A stretch of DNA of 64,000 nucleotides, taken from assembly GCA_016716635.1 (NCBI GenBank), contig JADJVZ010000011.1, forward strand, positions 1,178,001-1,242,000, in the 5' to 3' direction. This DNA comes from Micropruina sp. (lineage in GTDB: Bacteria > Actinomycetota > Actinomycetes > Propionibacteriales > Propionibacteriaceae). The translations under genes were made by a program, and so were the position numbers. Of the stretch, positions 36,502 through 45,088 are shown piece by piece. Numbering within the stretch: position 1 is the first letter of the stretch; each line of letters begins with the position of its first letter. The notes below the pieces were generated by a model that had not been told where the DNA came from, did no database searches, and was given only the letters and a program-made list of their open reading frames with translations.

Positions 36502-37740
36502 ATGCGTAAGGCGCGGCCCCTCGGTCTCTCCGCGGATGGCCTCGCTCTCATCGTGGTCACCGATACCGGTGAGACCATCGAGGTACCAGCCGACGAGCGG
36601 CTGCGTGCAGCCATCCGAGACGACCGACCCCGACTGGGACAACTGGAGATCGACATGGAACCCACCCTTCGACCCCGGGAGATCCAGCAGCGGATCCGCG
36701 CGGGCGTTTCGTTGGCCGACGTGGCCCTCGCCGCTGGCGTCCCCCCCGAGCGCATCGAAGGTTTCGCGGCGCCAGTTCTCGCTGAGCGCGAACACGTGGC
36801 AGGCCTAGCCGCCGACGCCCACGTGCGCAAAGCCGGTGAGCATGTCGCCCAACGCACCTTGCGCGCGGTCGTCACCGAACGCCTGCTCAGCCGCGGCATC
36901 GATCCTGACAGCGTTGATTGGGACGCGTGGCGCAACCCTGACCGCCTGTGGAGCGTCACCGTGAGCTACGCCTCCGGCACCGCACACCACCAGGCCCTGT
37001 TCATCTACGACGCCCAGGGTCGATTCTCGACCGCCGCCAACGACGACGCCCGCTGGCTCGTGGGCGACTCCACTCCCTCGCACGGTCCGCAGCCGGGCAA
37101 GCGCCGACACACCCAGGAGGAAGAGGTCGAGGGCGAAGAACCCACCCTCGATCTCTCCACGCAGCGCGACGATCAAATGGCCATCATCCGCGCCATTCAG
37201 CCGGTGACTACGGGTCGGACCACACCGCGCCCCGGAAATCTCCGGCCCGTCCCAGCCTCGGAGACCGCCGCCGTCGAGGTCGAAGGCGAAGAGACCGAAG
37301 ACGCCTACGCCGAGGGTGAATTGGCCGAAGTCGACGGTGTTTACGACATTGTGTCGCCGAAATCGTCCAACCTCGATGTGCTCTACGACATGTTGGCGAG
37401 CTTCGACGAAGATTCGGTCCAGATCTACTCCGGGCTGATCAGTCCGGCGGACGCCCCACTCGCAGGCCCCCCGGTGCTCGACGAGCAGGCGGCACCGGTG
37501 GAGCCGGAGGTCCCCACCACCACGGTCGCGCCCAAGCCGCCCAAGGCCAGAGCCCCGAAGGCTGCCAAGCCCGCACCCCTCCCCGAGCCGGAGCAGTTGT
37601 CGCTGCTCGAGGCCGTCACGGAGGAAGGGCCGACGGAACCGACGCAACCGATCGCCAAGACGGGAAAGAAGCGGGCACACGTGCCGACCTGGGACGAGAT
37701 CATGTTTGGCGGCCCGTCGCGCAACAACCCGCAGGGCTAG
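36502..37740 (+). CDS. sepH: Septation protein SepH (DUF3071)
   Basis: This 412-residue homologue of actinobacterial SepH, which binds FtsZ and promotes its assembly, has the conserved N-terminal DUF3071 domain (residues about 1-170). It starts MRKARPLGLSADGLALI and contains an LRPREIQQRIRAGVSLADVA helix-turn-helix-like segment. A long acidic, proline-rich disordered tail follows, ending with a basic tip (KTGKKRAHVPTWDEIMFG). The ATG at 36502 has CGGAGG upstream; an in-frame ATG at 36448 is not used. ftsR in the same window is another division-control gene. Confidence 0.9.
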   Translation: MRKARPLGLSADGLALIVVTDTGETIEVPADERLRAAIRDDRPRLGQLEIDMEPTLRPREIQQRIRAGVSLADVALAAGVPPERIEGFAAPVLAEREHVAGLAADAHVRKAGEHVAQRTLRAVVTERLLSRGIDPDSVDWDAWRNPDRLWSVTVSYASGTAHHQALFIYDAQGRFSTAANDDARWLVGDSTPSHGPQPGKRRHTQEEEVEGEEPTLDLSTQRDDQMAIIRAIQPVTTGRTTPRPGNLRPVPASETAAVEVEGEETEDAYAEGELAEVDGVYDIVSPKSSNLDVLYDMLASFDEDSVQIYSGLISPADAPLAGPPVLDEQAAPVEPEVPTTTVAPKPPKARAPKAAKPAPLPEPEQLSLLEAVTEEGPTEPTQPIAKTGKKRAHVPTWDEIMFGGPSRNNPQG

Positions 37741-37756
37741 GCGCCGTTTCGCTGGG

Positions 37757-38410
37757 CTAAGCAGGGCTCGGATCGTCGAACGGCAGCGGCACTTCATGGG
37801 CTGCCCCAGCGCGCGTGGACGGCAGCCGCAGCCGATGATGGCGCCGACACACCACCTCGTAGTGCACGCCCACGCCACCTGACTCAGTGTCCCCGACTTC
37901 GACCTGGGCACCCTCGGTGACCATGATGCCGTCCTTGACTCGGGCGTTCTTGGTGCCCCAGGCGCCACACCAACAGCGGGGCCGAATCGGCAAGGTCTCC
38001 ATCCGGTCGCACAGCTCGATCAGCCTGGCGACAGGCGGAAACAGCTCGCTGCGGAAGTCCGTGGTGATACCGAAACAGTAAACATCGATACCCAGGTCGT
38101 CCACGATGCGGGCCAATTGGTCGATATGAGGACGCGTGTAGAACTGAACCTCATCGCAAATCACGTAGTCGAGCGCGTGCCCGAGCCGGTACTCGGCCTG
38201 TGCCCACGCCCAGAAATCAAAGTCGGGATCGACGTCGGTCGCGGGTGAACTCAAACCCACCCGCGACGTGATGGACGCCCCGCCAGAGCGATCCAGGCAA
38301 GTAAACAGGCGTCCGCTTCGACCCGCGGAGGCCTCGGTGTGGTCGACCTGCAAAGCCAGGGTCGACTTGCCGCAGTTCATCGGGCCGGTGAAGAACGTGA
38401 GCTCAGCCAA
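37757..38410 (-). CDS. tdk: Thymidine kinase, type II
   Basis: Tdk salvages thymidine to dTMP with ATP. The 217-residue protein has the P-loop GPMNCGKST (residues 9-17), the CDEVQF motif, and a zinc-type RCWCGAWG near the C-terminal lasso region. The lid loop and PPVARL segment are family-like. The ATG overlaps the end of the phosphodiesterase gene by 8 bp and the gene converges with sepH. Confidence 0.95.
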   Translation of the reverse strand: MAELTFFTGPMNCGKSTLALQVDHTEASAGRSGRLFTCLDRSGGASITSRVGLSSPATDVDPDFDFWAWAQAEYRLGHALDYVICDEVQFYTRPHIDQLARIVDDLGIDVYCFGITTDFRSELFPPVARLIELCDRMETLPIRPRCWCGAWGTKNARVKDGIMVTEGAQVEVGDTESGGVGVHYEVVCRRHHRLRLPSTRAGAAHEVPLPFDDPSPA

Positions 38411-39536
38411 GGCTCCCCCTCGTGACCAGCAGCGGGACCCGCATCTCGGCGGGCGTCAAGGATCCATGCATGCCGATGAGCGCCAGCTCGTTGGGCAGGG
38501 TGCGCGTCATCACGGCGTGCGGCCCGGCCATCGCGACCAACACGTCCCCAAAGCGATCAGCCAAGCGCGGCGAATGGGGCCCGAACCAGCCTTCATCGAA
38601 GGCCTCGTCCCGCGTGCGCACCCACGCATCGTCGCCGAACCGGTCGGTCCAACGTCGCGCTACCGCCGCCTCCCGCCCGGGAGCCACGTACAACTGGCGG
38701 AGCCGGCCCTCACCCCCGAACATGGCGAGGTCGGCCATCAGCTCGGGCTCGTCCTCCATGACAACCTGGTCGGACGGGGCGACGTCGATCATGCCGTGGT
38801 CGCCCGTGATGAGCAGCGCGGCATCACCCGGGAGTGCGGCAATGATCCGGAGGACGAGGCGATCGGTCCACGCGAGTTGAGCCCGCCACGCCTCGGAATC
38901 CACCCCGCGGCCGTGGCCCGTGTGGTCCAAGGCGCGCTCGTAGGCGTAGACGAGGCTCCGGGGGCCGCGGTCCAACGCCTGCGTGATGAGTTCGACCCGG
39001 CGATCCACGTCCGTTTCGTCGTGAACGCCCAAGAAGTGCGTCCCCCGCAGGGCCGCGGCCGTGAGCCCGCTGCGGCGGAACCTGGCGGGCGCCACGCTGG
39101 AGACGGCGACGCCGCTCGTGGCGATGCGTTCGAGGTAGGTGAGTTGCGGTTGGACGTCTTCGCCGTTGAGCCCCGGCGCCCAGGTGAGGGCGTTGAGGAT
39201 CCGACCGATTGGCGGGTAGCGGAAGGCGTAACCCGCCATGCCGTGTTCCGCGGGGGTGAGGCCGGTGCCGAGGCACGACAGCGATGTCACGGTGGTGCTG
39301 GGCACACCGGAGGTGATCGCTCGTCCCTGGGCGACCAGCGAGGTGAGCGCAGGGGCAATCGACTCGCGTCCGGCCAGCTGATCCCAACCCAGCCCGTCCA
39401 CGAGCAGCACGACCCAACGGTCGGCCGGGGGTAGGTCGAGGCGATTGTCGCCACCTGCGCCCATCCCGGCCGCGATGCTGGGCAGCAGATCGGCGAGGGT
39501 ACCGCGACCGTAATCGGGCACCAAGGGTGCCGTCAC
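38403..39536 (-). CDS. Nucleotide pyrophosphatase/phosphodiesterase family protein
   Basis: This 377-residue enzyme has the alkaline-phosphatase fold. Metal and nucleophile residues are visible in VVLLVDGLGWDQL, SGVPSTTVTSL (nucleophile Thr), YAYERALDHTGHGRG, LLITGDHGMIDV and the GMHGSLTPAEM end. Members cleave nucleotide or sugar-nucleotide phosphodiesters. There is no signal peptide, so it acts in the cytosol or by unknown export. It overlaps DUF5998 (ATGA) and tdk. Confidence 0.9.
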   Translation of the reverse strand: MTAPLVPDYGRGTLADLLPSIAAGMGAGGDNRLDLPPADRWVVLLVDGLGWDQLAGRESIAPALTSLVAQGRAITSGVPSTTVTSLSCLGTGLTPAEHGMAGYAFRYPPIGRILNALTWAPGLNGEDVQPQLTYLERIATSGVAVSSVAPARFRRSGLTAAALRGTHFLGVHDETDVDRRVELITQALDRGPRSLVYAYERALDHTGHGRGVDSEAWRAQLAWTDRLVLRIIAALPGDAALLITGDHGMIDVAPSDQVVMEDEPELMADLAMFGGEGRLRQLYVAPGREAAVARRWTDRFGDDAWVRTRDEAFDEGWFGPHSPRLADRFGDVLVAMAGPHAVMTRTLPNELALIGMHGSLTPAEMRVPLLVTRGSLG

Positions 39537-40117
39537 CGTCGGTCCCCCGTGAGCTGCTGCAGCAAGGTACCGAAGCGGACCAGCGCGGCGACGTTCTCGG
39601 CACCATCAGCGGCGACGCTCATCCGCACGGCGAGATCGTCCGCGGTGGACGTGCCGGTGTAGCCATGGTCGGCGTCGCAATTGGGATCGTTGCAGGCGGC
39701 TGGCTCGAGATCCACATGCCGGACGGTGCCCCATCCGACTGTCATCAACGTTTCGGTGGGCGTCGAATCGTGTCGGTAGCGTTCCGGACGTGCGACGACC
39801 TGGGTGAGGGAGACCGAGCGAATGCGGGACAGCGACAGCACCTCGGTCGTGGTGATCGCCTGCGGGTGCTCCCCCGCCACTGCTTCCTCGTCGGTGTGCG
39901 CCGCGATGAAGCGGTTCGGCGTCACCACGAAGACCGATAGATGGCGCTGGATTTCGTCCCTCAGGAACGTGGCTTCGACCTGGACCAGATGGCCCACGAC
40001 CTGCTCCTGGCCCACGGCCAGGGCGACGGCGTCCGAGACCATCTCTGGGAAGTAGCCGCACGAGACGATCGCGGCGGCAAGGTCCGCCGGCAGGCGTGGG
40101 ATTCCGAGGCTGGTCAC
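39533..40117 (-). CDS. DUF5998 family protein
   Basis: This roughly 194-residue actinobacterial protein has LPADLAAAIVSCGYFPEMV near its start, EATFLRDEIQRHLSVFVVTP, and a cysteine-containing LEPAACNDPNCDADHGYTG near the C-terminus that may bind a metal. The function is unknown. GTG at 40117 is my choice; an in-frame GTG at 40135 is possible. Its stop overlaps the phosphodiesterase start (ATGA), so the two are coupled. Confidence 0.8.
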   Translation of the reverse strand: MTSLGIPRLPADLAAAIVSCGYFPEMVSDAVALAVGQEQVVGHLVQVEATFLRDEIQRHLSVFVVTPNRFIAAHTDEEAVAGEHPQAITTTEVLSLSRIRSVSLTQVVARPERYRHDSTPTETLMTVGWGTVRHVDLEPAACNDPNCDADHGYTGTSTADDLAVRMSVAADGAENVAALVRFGTLLQQLTGDRR

Positions 40118-40217
40118 GGACGCCAATCTTGTCACCCCTCGCCGAGCAAGGCGAACCTTGCCCGTGAGGCAGCGGGGGCGAGTTGCGCCCTCACTGACAG
40201 GTGCGAGAGTTTGGGCC

Positions 40218-41153
40218 ATGCTTTCAGCCCGGGACCTCGGTCACCTCTGCCTCGGCGGCAACGTGTTCGGCTGGACGGCCGACGAGGCCACCTCGTTCGC
40301 GGTGTTGGACGCTTTCGCCGCGGGCGGCGGGCGCCTCATCGATACCGCCGACATGTATTCCGAGTGGGCGCCCGGCAATAGCGGCGGCGAATCCGAGCGG
40401 ATCATCGGCCGCTGGTTGGCCGCGCACCGCTCCGACGTCGATGTCCTGGTGGCGACCAAGGTGGGCAAGCTCTCGACGCTGACGGGCTTGCGTCCCGACA
40501 CCATCGCGACGGCCGCGCGGGCTTCGTTGAGTCGGCTCGGCACCCCCGCCATCGATTTGTACTACGCCCACGCCGATGATCCGGACGTGCCGCTGGCGGA
40601 GGTGGTGGGGGCCTTCGGTCGTCTGTTGGAGGAGGGCCTGATCCGATCCTGGGGCTTGTCCAACTTCAGCGCGGCAAGAGTGCTAGCCGTCGTCAGGATG
40701 GCCGATCGACAAGGTGTTGCCCGTCCGATCGCGGTGCAGCCGCACTACAGCTTGGTGCACCGGCAGGAGGTCGAGACCGGGGGCCTCGCGGAGGCCTGCC
40801 TCGACAAGGGCCTCGGACTGCTGCCGTATTACTCCCTCGCCTCCGGCTTCCTGACGGGCAAGTACTCAAGGACGTCCACCCCCGCGTCCCCGCGAAATCA
40901 GGGCGCCCGGCAGTTCTGTACCGAGGCCGGCTACGCGGTGGTCGACGTCCTCACCGCCTTGGCCGAGCGGCACAGCGCAGCCGTGGCCTCCGTGGCGCTG
41001 GCCTGGCTCCGGCGCCAGCCAGGCGTGATCGCGCCGATTGCGTCCGCCCGGACGGTCGAGCAGGTGGCACCGCTGCTGAGGAGCACGACACTAGAACTGA
41101 CCGACGCTGAATTGGTCGCCTTGGACGAGGTCTCCCGTCCCTGGTTGTGGTAG
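40218..41153 (+). CDS. Aldo/keto reductase
   Basis: This 311-residue NADPH-dependent oxidoreductase carries the full catalytic tetrad: D42 and Y47 (DTADMYSEW), K81 (VATKVG) and H118 (YYAHADD). An NADP-binding end (IASARTVEQVAPL) follows. Sequence is closest to the YdhF/YajO-like group. The true substrate cannot be told. The ATG at 40218 has no clear ribosome site, so translation may be weak or leaderless. It is ten bases before uppS on the same strand. Confidence 0.9.
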   Translation: MLSARDLGHLCLGGNVFGWTADEATSFAVLDAFAAGGGRLIDTADMYSEWAPGNSGGESERIIGRWLAAHRSDVDVLVATKVGKLSTLTGLRPDTIATAARASLSRLGTPAIDLYYAHADDPDVPLAEVVGAFGRLLEEGLIRSWGLSNFSAARVLAVVRMADRQGVARPIAVQPHYSLVHRQEVETGGLAEACLDKGLGLLPYYSLASGFLTGKYSRTSTPASPRNQGARQFCTEAGYAVVDVLTALAERHSAAVASVALAWLRRQPGVIAPIASARTVEQVAPLLRSTTLELTDAELVALDEVSRPWLW

Positions 41154-41163
41154 GTATTCCAGC

Positions 41164-41949
41164 GTGACCACGAAGAACCCGCGCCCACCGGTCCCGCATC
41201 CCTCGGGGGCGCGTCCGCCCGCGATCCCGCGGGATCTGATTCCTCGCCACGTGGCGATCGTGATGGACGGCAACGGACGCTGGGCCAAGGCCCGCAACCT
41301 CCCCCGCACTGAGGGGCACGCCCGCGGCGAGGAGTCGCTCTTCGACGTGATTGAGGGTGCCATCGAAATGGGCATCAAATATCTGTCGGCGTACGCCTTC
41401 TCCACCGAGAACTGGCGCCGCTCCCCCGATGAGGTGCGTTGGCTGATGGGCTTCAACCGGGACGTCATCCACCGTCGCCGTGATCAGTTGGACGAACTCG
41501 GAGTGCGCGTCCGCTGGGCGGGACGCCGGCCGCGCCTGTGGGGTTCGGTCATCAAGGAACTTGAGCAGGCCGAGAGGCAGAGCGAGGGCAACACCGTGCT
41601 CACCCTGCAGTTCTGCGTGAACTACGGGGGCCGCGCCGAAATCGTGGACGCCGCCCGCGCCATCGCCGAAGCCGCGCAGCGCGGTGAGCTCGATCCCAAA
41701 CGCCTTACAGAGGAACGCTTCCGTCGCTTCCTGGACGAACCCGACATCCCGGATGTCGACCTTTTCGTCCGTTCCTCCGGCGAGCAACGCACCTCGAACT
41801 TCTTGGTGTGGCAATCGGCCTACGCCGAAATGGTGTTCTTGGATCGGTTGTGGCCCGACTTTGATCGGCGAGACCTGTGGCGGGCTGTCGAGATCTACGC
41901 CCGTCGCGACAGGCGATACGGCGGGGCGGAGCCCAACATCATCCCCTAG
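41164..41949 (+). CDS. uppS: Isoprenyl (polyprenyl) diphosphate synthase, cis type
   Basis: This 261-residue enzyme of the UppS family adds isopentenyl units in cis to make the lipid carrier for peptidoglycan and other envelope polymers. D35 in MDGNGRWA binds magnesium. AFSTENWRRSP, QFCVNYGGRAEIVDAAR and a C-terminal RSSGEQRTSNFLVWQ are diagnostic. Chain length is not predictable by eye; mycobacterial Rv2361c homologues make decaprenyl diphosphate. It begins with GTG. In many actinobacteria recO precedes it, but here an aldo/keto reductase does. Confidence 0.95.
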   Translation: MTTKNPRPPVPHPSGARPPAIPRDLIPRHVAIVMDGNGRWAKARNLPRTEGHARGEESLFDVIEGAIEMGIKYLSAYAFSTENWRRSPDEVRWLMGFNRDVIHRRRDQLDELGVRVRWAGRRPRLWGSVIKELEQAERQSEGNTVLTLQFCVNYGGRAEIVDAARAIAEAAQRGELDPKRLTEERFRRFLDEPDIPDVDLFVRSSGEQRTSNFLVWQSAYAEMVFLDRLWPDFDRRDLWRAVEIYARRDRRYGGAEPNIIP

Positions 41950-41950
41950 G

Positions 41951-42873
41951 GTGAGCGACACTAGCCCCCATCAAGAAGCCGCCCGGATGTTCACGTCCCT
42001 CGTCGCGAGGCACTCGCCCTTGTTGGGTACCGATGTGCTGTTTCGGTTCGAGGGCCCCGCGGCACGGTTGCCCTTCGCCGAATCTGTGGCGCTCGCAGAA
42101 ATCCAGCGACTGAACGGCGTCTTTTCCCCGTCGGAGGCGAGCTCTGAGGTCCGTCGCTGGATGCGCGGCGAGGTTGCGGAGCCGTCCGAGGATCTCGCCC
42201 GGGTGCTGTGGGCCGCTGAGGGCTGGTATCTGGGCAGCGAAGGTGCGTTCCATCCCAGCGCAGCGCGGCTTCGAATCGCTTGGCAAGCCGCCGAACAGTG
42301 CCAGCGCGCCCCCAGCCCCGCCGACATGGCCGCGCTCGCGGCAACCCTTGAGCTGCCGTTTCGTTCCGCCCGGGCGACCGGCGACCTGTCCGGGTTGGAT
42401 CTGAACGGCTTCGCACGCGGTTACATCGTCGATCGAGCTCTTGAGGCCGCGTGGGCCACCGGTCTCACCCAGGCCACCATGAATGTCGGGGGGACGTCGT
42501 CCATCGCGGGACACCGGGTGTCGAGTTCGCGATCGAAGACCCGCTGTCGAGCAACGATCGGGCGCCGCACCTGGTTCGAGCCTCCCTCTCCAACGCCGCC
42601 ATGGCCACATCGGGACGCTCGCGTTGGCGCGGCTTCTTCGTTGAGGGACGCTGGCTCGGACGAGTGATCGATCCCCGAACAGGCTGGCCCGTCGAACACT
42701 GCGCGTCCGCGTCAGTGATCGCGCGCAACGCCATGACCGCCGAGGCCCTGTCGATCGTGGCGTCGGTCCTGGAACCCAAGCGGGCCCTTGAAGTGCTCGA
42801 CAGCTATGGCGCGGAGGGCTTCATTGTCAGCCGCTCCGGCCACATCTCGCGGTCGGCCTCCTGGCCGTCCTGA
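41951..42873 (+). pseudogene. ApbE-family FAD:protein FMN transferase, frameshifted
   Basis: Two frames make one ApbE-like protein of about 300 residues. The first carries ESVALAEIQRLNGVFS, GDLSGLDLNGFARGYIVDRAL and TMNVGG, then runs out of frame after the G run at 42488-42493. The second continues with HRGTPGVEFAIEDPL, AMATSGRSRWRGFF, RVIDPRTGWPVEH and MTAEALSIVASVL. Adding one G to the run joins them (NVGGDVVHRGTPG). Such proteins attach FMN to flavoproteins. There is no lipobox, so it would be cytoplasmic or exported another way. Two start choices exist (GTG 41951, ATG 41987). Confidence 0.8.
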
Positions 42874-42877
42874 CCGG

Positions 42878-44302
42878 TTAGTCGGCCCCGGCCTCGACGC
42901 CCGACTCGACCTGAGCCCCTTCGACCGCAGGATCGACCGCGGTCGCACCGCCCTCGGTGATCTCATGCGCCGCACCCGGTTCCAGCGAACCGACGAGCTG
43001 CGAGACCGCGCCGCCTACCAGTCCGATAGCCGCGTATTGCTCCAGGCGGGCGCGGGTGTCGGCGATGTCGAGGTTGCGCATGGTGAGCTGTCCGATGCGG
43101 TCCGTGGGCCCGAAGGCGGCATCGCCCACACGCTCCATGGAGAGCTTTTCGGGGTGGTACGACAGGGCGGGGCCATCGGTGTTCATGATCGAGTAGTCCT
43201 CGCCACGGCGTAGGCGCACGGTCACTTCGCCGGTGACCGCCGAACCCACCCACCGTTGGATCGACTCGCGCAACATGAGCGACTGCGGGTCAAGCCACCG
43301 ACCCTCGTAGAGCAAGCGCCCGAGACGGCGGCCTTCGTTGTAGTAGTTCGCGGTGGTGTCTTCGTTGTGGATCGCGTTCAAGAGACGCTCGTAGCAGGTG
43401 TGAAGCAGCGCCATACCAGGCGCTTCGTAGATGCCGCGGCTCTTGGCCTCGATGATCCGGTTCTCGATCTGATCGCTCATGCCGAGGCCGTGACGCCCAC
43501 CGATGACGTTTGCTTCGCGGACGAGATCGACGGCGCTGGCGAACGTCCGTCCATTGATCGTGACGGGACGACCCTGTTCGAAGCCGATCGTGACGTCCTC
43601 AGTCTCGATCACCACCGTGGGATCCCAGAAGGCGACGCCCATGATCGGCTCCACAATGGTGATGCCCGTGTTCAGGTTCTCCAGATCCTTCGCCTCGTGA
43701 GTAGCGCCCCAAATGTTGGAGTCGGTCGAGTACGCCTTCTCCTTGGAGTCGCGGTAGGGCAGGTTGCGCTCGGTGAGCCACTGGCTCATCTCGGCTCGCC
43801 CGCCCAGCTCGTGTACGAAATCAGCGTCCAACCACGGCTTGTAGATGCGCAGCGCCGGGTTCGCGAGCAGGCCGTAGCGATAGAACCGTTCGATGTCATT
43901 GCCCTTGTAGGTCGAACCATCGCCCCAGACGGCGACGCCGTCTTCCTTCATCGCCCGGACCAGCATCGTGCCCGTCACCGCACGCCCCAGCGGCGTGGTG
44001 TTGAAGTACGTGCGGCCCCCGCTACGAATGTGGAAGGCCCCGCACATCAACGCGGCCAATCCCTCCTCCACCAGTGATTCGGTGCAGTCAACGAGGCGCG
44101 AAAGCTCCGCGCCGTAGGCGGACGCACGTCCGGGCACTCCGGCGATGTCCGGCTCGTCCGGCTGGCCGATGTCTGCGGTGTAGGTGCACGGAACAGCACC
44201 CTTCTCACGCATCCAGGCCACGGCCACGGACGTGTCAAGGCCTCCGGAGAAGGCCAGGCCGACGCGTTCGCCGACGGGGAGCTTGGTCAAGACTTTGGGC
44301 AT
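42878..44302 (-). CDS. argG: Argininosuccinate synthase, long (E. coli-type)
   Basis: ArgG joins citrulline and aspartate in arginine synthesis. The 474-residue protein has the ATP loop AFSGGLDTS (residues 17-25), followed by TYTADIGQPDEPDI. The DGSTYKGNDIERF and NPALRIYKPW motifs belong to the longer E. coli-type group rather than the about 400-residue actinobacterial form, which suggests acquisition by transfer. An acidic Glu-rich C-terminal extension (about 25 residues) is unusual. It is ten bases after the TetR gene on the same strand; no other arg gene is near. Confidence 0.93.
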   Translation of the reverse strand: MPKVLTKLPVGERVGLAFSGGLDTSVAVAWMREKGAVPCTYTADIGQPDEPDIAGVPGRASAYGAELSRLVDCTESLVEEGLAALMCGAFHIRSGGRTYFNTTPLGRAVTGTMLVRAMKEDGVAVWGDGSTYKGNDIERFYRYGLLANPALRIYKPWLDADFVHELGGRAEMSQWLTERNLPYRDSKEKAYSTDSNIWGATHEAKDLENLNTGITIVEPIMGVAFWDPTVVIETEDVTIGFEQGRPVTINGRTFASAVDLVREANVIGGRHGLGMSDQIENRIIEAKSRGIYEAPGMALLHTCYERLLNAIHNEDTTANYYNEGRRLGRLLYEGRWLDPQSLMLRESIQRWVGSAVTGEVTVRLRRGEDYSIMNTDGPALSYHPEKLSMERVGDAAFGPTDRIGQLTMRNLDIADTRARLEQYAAIGLVGGAVSQLVGSLEPGAAHEITEGGATAVDPAVEGAQVESGVEAGAD

Positions 44303-44312
44303 GACGTCGATC

Positions 44313-44921
44313 CTACGGGGCGATCGGCACTCGCTCTGACATTTTCTGGGCGTCCGCGGCCAGCTTGGGGAACATCAACCCGGTTCCGTAGTGGAACCCA
44401 TGGCTGACAGCCTCCGCAGGCAGGAAGCCAGAGACCTGAAGCGCTGCGAACCCGTGGACGATCGCCCACATGTTCACCGCCACCGTGTGCGGATCGCCGT
44501 CGATGAGCCCGACTTCGCAGGCGGCCGCGACATCGTCCATGAGCCCCTTCATGCCGGGAATGCCAGAGGGGTCCCCCGACCCCGAGGTGACATCCGGGTT
44601 CATGAACACGAGACGAAACTCGTTGGGGTTCTCCATGGCCCAACGGACGTACCGCGACCCGCGCTGTTGCAACTGCTGCGACAACGAGGCATCCGAATCG
44701 GGCTCCACTCCTGCGAGAAACTCCGCCAAAAGTTGCTTGGCAACCTCGTGGAGCAACGCGTTCTTGGTCGCGAAGTAGTAGTACAAGGCGGGCGGCGTGC
44801 AGCCCACCGCTTTGACGACCTCGTCGATCGACACATCGTTAGGGTTCTCCGAGCGGAGGAACATTTGACGGGCAGTGTCGAGGATGGCCTGTCGCATTTC
44901 CCCCTTTGGGCGCCTTGGCAT
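44313..44921 (-). CDS. TetR-family transcriptional regulator
   Basis: This 202-residue regulator has a TetR helix-turn-helix at about residues 8-55 (ILDTARQMFLRSENPNDVSIDEVVKAVGCTPPALYYYF split over turns) and a ligand domain of the WHG/TetR_C_33 type (GLMDDVAAACEVGLIDG). It precedes argG by ten bases and may be co-transcribed, but regulation of argG by it is not shown. A likely operator lies about 95 bp upstream. Confidence 0.92.
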   Translation of the reverse strand: MPRRPKGEMRQAILDTARQMFLRSENPNDVSIDEVVKAVGCTPPALYYYFATKNALLHEVAKQLLAEFLAGVEPDSDASLSQQLQQRGSRYVRWAMENPNEFRLVFMNPDVTSGSGDPSGIPGMKGLMDDVAAACEVGLIDGDPHTVAVNMWAIVHGFAALQVSGFLPAEAVSHGFHYGTGLMFPKLAADAQKMSERVPIAP

Positions 44922-44981
44922 GATCTTCCCTTCATTTGATGCCTGGCGACCCTCCCCCAGGGCAGTTTTGGCATCAGATCC

Positions 44982-45005
44982 CTACGGCCCCGAACCGAGC
45001 CGTAG
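44982..45005. other. Hairpin between leuA and the TetR gene
   Basis: CTACGGC-cccgaaccga-GCCGTAG forms a perfect 7-bp stem with a 10-nt loop. It lies downstream of leuA on the minus strand and upstream of TetR. No T run follows on either strand, so its role as a terminator is uncertain. Confidence 0.35.
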
Positions 45006-45013
45006 CCCGCCAA

Positions 45014-45030
45014 GTTACACTTATTGGAAC
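45014..45030. promoter_or_regulatory. Imperfect palindrome upstream of the TetR gene, possible operator
   Basis: GTTACACTTATTGGAAC matches its reverse complement at 12 of 17 positions, the size and layout of TetR operators. It is about 93 bp before the TetR start, between the TetR and leuA coding regions. Confidence 0.4.
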
Positions 45031-45088
45031 GATTCGCGCACGTTGTCCAGGGGCGTTTCGCTGGGATCGGACATGTGTCCAACGAGGA

